From assembly GCA_050011195.1 (NCBI GenBank), contig JBEKJO010000042.1:1-36231 (forward strand): DNA of 36,231 nucleotides, written 5' to 3'. Below, one piece after another: positions 32,570 to 36,231 of the stretch. Below the pieces are notes generated by a model. That model worked only from the letters and a program-made list of their open reading frames with translations. It had not been told where the DNA came from and did not search any database. The stretch is from PALSA-1440 sp050011195 (GTDB lineage Bacteria > Verrucomicrobiota > Verrucomicrobiia > Limisphaerales > UBA8199). Each line of letters begins with the position of its first letter. Within the stretch, counting starts at the first letter, position 1. Position numbers and translations under genes: made by a program.

Positions 32570-32722
32570 CCTGGCTGCCCCGCCGCCCCCCGCCCGCCCC
32601 GCCGCTGGGTCTCGCGCCGGCCCAGACCCGCGCCAAAGGGTTCGCCACCCTCTGGACTCCCGCCTCTCCGCTCGCGCCGGCCTCAACGCTCCGCGCCCTG
32701 GCCGCGCCGGGTAACATTCGGC

Positions 32723-33022
32723 TTACGCGGCGCGCGCTTGCGCCAGCTCCTCACTCCTGGGCAAGCCGATCGCGGCCTCGGTCTTCACTTCGAAATATTC
32801 ATTTCGAGCCCCGGTCGTTTCGCGGTCCATGAACTTCTGGAGAGCCCCCAGGGATTCCGTTTCCCAAACGCAGTCGGCGTTGCGGCCATCAGCGCTCGGC
32901 AGGTACTGGAGCGGCTTGAAGGCGCCCGGCAGCCGGTGCTGCTCGATCATGGACATGATGTTCTTAACGGTGCGGTCCCATTTCAGGGGATCGCTGATGT
33001 AGTGACGTATCACAGCATGCAT
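32723..33022 (-). CDS. Small hypothetical protein, possible dimeric alpha/beta-barrel fold
   Basis: This 99-residue protein starts at ATG 33022, where AAAGGAAATAAGAGT lies directly upstream; an open frame extends to 33109 but adds low-quality sequence. It reads as alternating strands and helices (MHAVIRHYIS, then WDRTVKNIMSMIEQHR, DCVWETESLGALQKFMDRE, EYFEVKTEAAIGLP), similar to small ferredoxin-like stress or DUF4242-type proteins, but I cannot name a family. There is no signal peptide. It is divergent from the response regulator at 33224 with 201 bp between them. Confidence 0.6.
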   Translation of the reverse strand: MHAVIRHYISDPLKWDRTVKNIMSMIEQHRLPGAFKPLQYLPSADGRNADCVWETESLGALQKFMDRETTGARNEYFEVKTEAAIGLPRSEELAQARAA

Positions 33023-33223
33023 ACTCTTATTTCCTTTCGTTTCGTTGTTGCTGCGCGCGCCCACCCTGCATACCACCGGCCGCGCATTAGGCGATACCAT
33101 ACAACCCATAAGTCAGTATCCGCTACTGGGGTGTTCACCCCATACCGAAGAGTCAGGCATCCTGCCTCCCGGGAGGGTGTCAGCCAGTTTGCATTAGCCT
33201 GATTTAGTGCGAGAGTGGGCCTT

Positions 33224-33712
33224 ATGGTACCCAAAATCCTGATCGTGGACGACGACCCCGACATGGTGGAGTTGTTGCGGCTTGGCCTGACCGAGGCCGG
33301 CTATTCGACCCGCACCGCCATCACCGGAAAGGAAGCGTTGCAGAAGGCGAAACGATTTCTTCCCGACCTGATGGTTCTGGACCTGTTGCTGCCGGACATG
33401 AATGGATTCAGTGTATGCCAGCAGCTTCGCCGGAATCCGCCCACGGCGGCCATCCCCATCCTGATGATTACCGTCTTGCCCGGGCAGTTCCCGCGCTTGG
33501 TGGGCGTGGAAGCGGGTGCAAATGCCTACCTGAACAAGCCCTTCCGAGTGGAAGAATTGGTCTCCTGTGTCGGTGATCTGCTCCGCCAGCCTGGCGTGGT
33601 GTCAGAGGTTCTTGCTGCTCCACGGGTGTCATCTGCCACTGAGGCTTTCCCGGCGTTTCCAGTAGCCCCGCCTGGCCCTGGCACGTTCTTCCGCCTGGGC
33701 ACGCGAGTTTGA
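33224..33712 (+). CDS. Single-domain response regulator
   Basis: This 162-residue protein is a CheY-like receiver: ILIVDDDPDM with acidic D10 and D11, phospho-acceptor D53 in VLDLLLPDMNG, T83 in MITV and K105 in LNKPF. No DNA-binding or enzymatic output domain follows; the last ~40 residues are Pro/Ala-rich and probably disordered. No histidine kinase lies in the window, so the partner is unknown. ATG 33224 places the receiver at residue 4, with GAGAGTGG upstream; an in-frame GTG at 33215 would add only three residues. Confidence 0.9.
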   Translation: MVPKILIVDDDPDMVELLRLGLTEAGYSTRTAITGKEALQKAKRFLPDLMVLDLLLPDMNGFSVCQQLRRNPPTAAIPILMITVLPGQFPRLVGVEAGANAYLNKPFRVEELVSCVGDLLRQPGVVSEVLAAPRVSSATEAFPAFPVAPPGPGTFFRLGTRV

Positions 33713-33853
33713 CGCTTCAGGCCCACGGCGAGCCGATTCACACCCAGTCGAAAGGCTTCGGGAGCCTCAAAAGTGGCAGCACAAGGAATTGTGCCTCAAA
33801 CCATTGCTGTGCTCAAACCTCACAAAACCATTGGAAACAAAGGCTAAAACAGA

Positions 33854-33930
33854 TGGCGCACCCAGTAGGAGTTGAACCTACAACCTTCTGATCCGTAGTC
33901 AGATGCTCTATCCAATTGAGCTATGGGTGC
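33854..33930 (-). tRNA. tRNA-Arg (anticodon ACG)
   Basis: The minus strand folds into a 77-nt tRNA with encoded CCA: acceptor stem GCACCCA/TGGGTGC with discriminator G, D-arm GCTCAATTGGATAGAGC identical to the first tRNA, anticodon stem TCTGA/TCAGA around CTACGGA (anticodon ACG at 33894-33896), and T-loop GGTTCAACTCC. As at the first tRNA-Arg, an integrase remnant follows beyond the 5' end. Confidence 0.96.
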
Positions 33931-34010
33931 AAGCGTTTATTTGCAGGTACTTACGACCCGCACCGACATCGCGGCCTGACAATTTAATACTGGTTTTTCA
34001 CACTGCCAGG

Positions 34011-34243
34011 ATGAAAAACAAAAAGCAGCGCGCACCGTCAGGCTCTGGCAGAAAACTCAGTATTCAAATCTGATCCCCTGCACGCCATCTCGCCTGAGAC
34101 ATACTTTGCCAGATTGCGAGTTAATGGCAAGTTGATTCGGAAGACTCTTTCGGTCGCCAAACTCCGGTTGGCCGACTTCGAGAAATTCGAGCGTCAAAGC
34201 GCCGAAACTTGCACCAACGTCACCCGTGGTAAACAAAGGCCGA
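34011..34243 (+). pseudogene. Decayed tyrosine recombinase (integrase), copy 2
   Basis: Homologous to the remnant at 6439. ATG 34011 opens MKNKKQR; the shared LWQKTQYSNLI stretch follows in a shifted frame, then TYFARLRVNGKLIRKTLSVAKLRLADFEKFERQSAE and THVTRGK-like sequence with a deletion relative to copy 1. It breaks off at about 34240, before the core-binding domain, so this copy is shorter. The upstream segment (ACCGACATCGCGG and the eroded promoter) is also shared with copy 1. Confidence 0.75.
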
Positions 34244-34273
34244 AAAGTTCCGGAATTTGAGGCCCAGGTCGCA

Positions 34274-34376
34274 TGAGGCAGCCAAGCATCCCGTGGCTAA
34301 AAAGTCGCACTCGTCTCCTGCCTCACCGCAATAAGCCACGCCGACAGCTAAAAATAGAGCCCGGAGACGAAAAGCG
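34274..34376 (+). promoter_or_regulatory. Possible structured leader of the GH5-like gene
   Basis: TGAGGCAG (34274-34281) pairs perfectly with CTGCCTCA (34318-34325), and CGTCTCC (34312-34318) can alternatively pair with GGAGACG (34363-34369), a mutually exclusive arrangement. CCGC (34326) can close with GCGG near 34373. It lies 110-60 bp upstream of the GH5-like start. I could not match it to a known riboswitch class. The rest of 34244-34433 holds no supported gene. Confidence 0.3.
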
Positions 34377-34433
34377 GTTCCCCGAAGTCGATCCCAATTC
34401 AGTTGCAGCCGGACTCTCGGAGGGCTAAACTTC

Positions 34434-36231
34434 ATGAGCTTGCGCACGCGAATTCATTTAGCCGATTCAACCCATCGATCCGCATTTTCTGCGCTGGTTG
34501 TTTCCGCCTTCCTGACCTTGACCCTTCCCGCTTGCGCCGAAGTCTATCCCAAAATCGAAGCTTCTTTCACCATCTCGAACCTGGCCACCGATCCGTTCGA
34601 TTACACGGTATCGGACGTGCGCGTGCAAATCGCGCAGCCCGACGGCACCACCAACTCATTGCCCGCCTTCTTCGATGGCGGCGCGACGTGGCGCGTCCGC
34701 CACGCGCCCGCCCTCCCCGGTTTCTACCAGGTTGCCGGCGTCACCATGAACGGCCAGCCTCTGGGCGTCACCAACTTGCAGCCCGCTTCCTGGACTATCT
34801 CCGGCCCGCCCATCAGCCCTGGCTTCGTCCGCATCGATCCGGCGAACACCAACCGCTTCATCACCAGCAATGGCCGCCGCTATTTTCCCCTCGGGCACGA
34901 CGTCGCGTGGGACGTCGCTTCGACGACGAATGTCGTCGGCATCATGACTAAGCTGGGCGCGTCGCATGAAAACTGGTCGCGCGTCTGGATGGACGATTGG
35001 GACGGCAAAAACCTCGACTGGCCAAAACCTGGCCCATTCGGCCAACTCAACCTGACCGTCGCGCGAAAGTGGGACGCCATCGTCGCGGCCGCCGACCAGG
35101 CGGGCGTTTCCTTCCAGATGACCTTGCAGCATCACGGCCAATACTCGACCACCGTGGACCCGGAATGGAGTTCCAACCCTTACAACGCGACCAACGGCGG
35201 GTTCCTCACCGACGCGACACAGTTTTTTACCAACGCGCTGGCCATCTCCCTTACCCAGCGCAAACTGCGCTATGCCGTCGCCCGGTGGGGCTATTCGCCT
35301 TCGATTATGGCTTGGGAACTGTTCAACGAAGTCCAATTCACCGACGCCGGCCAAGCCGGCCTGTGGAGCATCGTTGGCGCATGGCACGACCAAATGGCGC
35401 AGTTCCTCCGCTCGCAGGATGCCTACCAGCACCTCATCACGACCAGCTCGGACCTCTCCGCGCCGATTTGGGACCCGTGCGACTTTTACACCCATCACGA
35501 CTACCCCAGCGACTTGATTTCGGGCTTGAGCGACCCGCCGGGAATCCCGGCGGGAGACCCGATCAAACCCATTTACGGCTCCGAATCCGGCAGCGACCCG
35601 ACCGTGTATTACGGCGTGTCGGCCCCGCTCTGGTCCGGGTTGATGGGTGCGCAATCCGGCGCGGCCGAACCGTGGTATTGGGACCGCATTGATGCCGAGG
35701 GCGACTACCCGTTGCTAAAGGCCTTCAGTGATTTCGTCAGCTACGCCGGGATTGCCGGTCAAAGCGCCCTGGCACAGTCCGCGCCTTACGTCACTTGCCC
35801 CCAAAACACGAGCCTCACCTTTTCTCCCGGCGGCAATTGGGGCAACGCCACCCAGGAAACCTTTACCGTGGGTGCGACCGTGCCGCCTGGCATCGCCACT
35901 CTGCCCAGCTACTTGCAAGGCTATTACCATAGCTCCATGACGCCCAACGGCTACACCTTCCTGGTCAACTACCCGTCCGGCGGGGGCACCTTCTCGGTCC
36001 AGGTCCTGATCATTGCCGCCTCGGGCGCGGGATTGACCATTACCGTGGACAACACCACGACCAACTCGGTCTCCTGGCCCGGCACCGGTTCCGACGAAGA
36101 CACCAACTTCACCCTCACGGTCAATGTTTCCGCCGGCCCGCACACCATCCACCTCATGAACCCCGGTTTGGATTGGGTGGACCTCGGCAACCTCACTCTC
36201 AATCCCTACGCGCCCATGCTGGGCGCTTATC
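34434..36231 (+). CDS. Secreted GH5-like glycoside hydrolase with DUF5060-type N-domain (partial)
   Basis: The frame is open from ATG 34434 to the window end (599 codons, no stop), so the gene is incomplete. A strong ribosome site (GGAGGG eight bases upstream) and a signal peptide (residues 1 to about 35, ending LPACAE) fix the start. Next comes a beta domain of the DUF5060 type (KIEASFTISNL to about residue 112), a domain start RFITSNGRRYFPLGHDVAW, and a TIM-barrel-like region with NWSRVWMDDWDG, SFQMTLQHHGQYS, and MAWELFNEV containing the likely acid/base E299. HHDY at 354-357 and YGSESGS with a possible nucleophile E384 follow, then a beta-rich part with VDNTTTNSVSWPG. It resembles GH5-type or apiosidase-like endoglycanases; the substrate is unknown. 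Confidence 0.75.
   Translation, partial: MSLRTRIHLADSTHRSAFSALVVSAFLTLTLPACAEVYPKIEASFTISNLATDPFDYTVSDVRVQIAQPDGTTNSLPAFFDGGATWRVRHAPALPGFYQVAGVTMNGQPLGVTNLQPASWTISGPPISPGFVRIDPANTNRFITSNGRRYFPLGHDVAWDVASTTNVVGIMTKLGASHENWSRVWMDDWDGKNLDWPKPGPFGQLNLTVARKWDAIVAAADQAGVSFQMTLQHHGQYSTTVDPEWSSNPYNATNGGFLTDATQFFTNALAISLTQRKLRYAVARWGYSPSIMAWELFNEVQFTDAGQAGLWSIVGAWHDQMAQFLRSQDAYQHLITTSSDLSAPIWDPCDFYTHHDYPSDLISGLSDPPGIPAGDPIKPIYGSESGSDPTVYYGVSAPLWSGLMGAQSGAAEPWYWDRIDAEGDYPLLKAFSDFVSYAGIAGQSALAQSAPYVTCPQNTSLTFSPGGNWGNATQETFTVGATVPPGIATLPSYLQGYYHSSMTPNGYTFLVNYPSGGGTFSVQVLIIAASGAGLTITVDNTTTNSVSWPGTGSDEDTNFTLTVNVSAGPHTIHLMNPGLDWVDLGNLTLNPYAPMLGAY

Noticed and set aside
34220..34447. 75-codon minus-strand frame between the integrase remnant and the GH5-like gene
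   Set aside because: It overlaps the remnant and the ribosome site of the next gene, and has no motif or own ribosome site.
1..36231. CRISPR array or rRNA genes
   Set aside because: No regularly spaced direct repeats with unique spacers and no rRNA-like sequence are visible; the repeats present are REP pairs and short operator-like sites.

Overview
The window looks like a chromosomal stretch of a Verrucomicrobiota bacterium, probably of the Limisphaerales/Pedosphaera kind. The inference rests on GC-rich DNA, two prepilin-like proteins with the FTLIELLVVIAIIAIL leader, a PEP-CTERM protein, secreted proteins with Ig-like and autotransporter-type repeats that end in FYRLL/FYLLQ tails, and many weak Shine-Dalgarno sequences. 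No taxonomic marker gene is present, so this remains an inference.

Left end (1-7244), mobile debris: a RadC-type JAB protein with its own terminator, an AbiEi/AbiEii toxin-antitoxin pair (minus strand), a small unknown gene, the helicase half of a MobF/TrwC-type conjugative relaxase, and an internally deleted fragment of a very large plasmid/phage helicase-methylase. The last two are cut off head to head at one junction near 4595. After two small genes, one an excisionase-like HTH protein, comes tRNA-Arg(TCG) with a decayed tyrosine integrase beside it.

Centre (7245-24058), a pectin utilisation locus entirely on the minus strand: tagaturonate epimerase (uxaE), uronate isomerase (uxaC), two GH28 polygalacturonases, a PEP-CTERM protein, a prepilin-like protein, an autotransporter-repeat protein, a CE8 pectinesterase, a GH28-Ig polygalacturonase and a XylR-type regulator. 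Together they would de-esterify and cut polygalacturonan outside the cell and convert galacturonate to fructuronate inside. No transporter and no fructuronate reductase is present. A 16-bp motif, TTGAAAWTTGKGCACT, occurs upstream of four of these transcription units.

Right-centre (24271-30594), a type I restriction-modification operon on the plus strand: hsdM, a pRiA4b ORF-3-like gene, hsdS, a REP-associated transposase (RAYT) and a truncated hsdR. Three copies of a ~150-bp REP pair sit in the three gaps from the pRiA4b gene to hsdR, and they supply coding sequence to HsdS and the RAYT.

Right end (30648-36231): an unknown membrane-anchored protein with a second prepilin-like gene, a Sel1-like fragment, a small unknown protein, a single-domain response regulator, then tRNA-Arg(ACG) with a second decayed copy of the same integrase. 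Last is the start of a large secreted GH5-like glycosidase that runs off the window. The two tRNA-Arg/integrase units frame the pectin and restriction loci about 27.5 kb apart.
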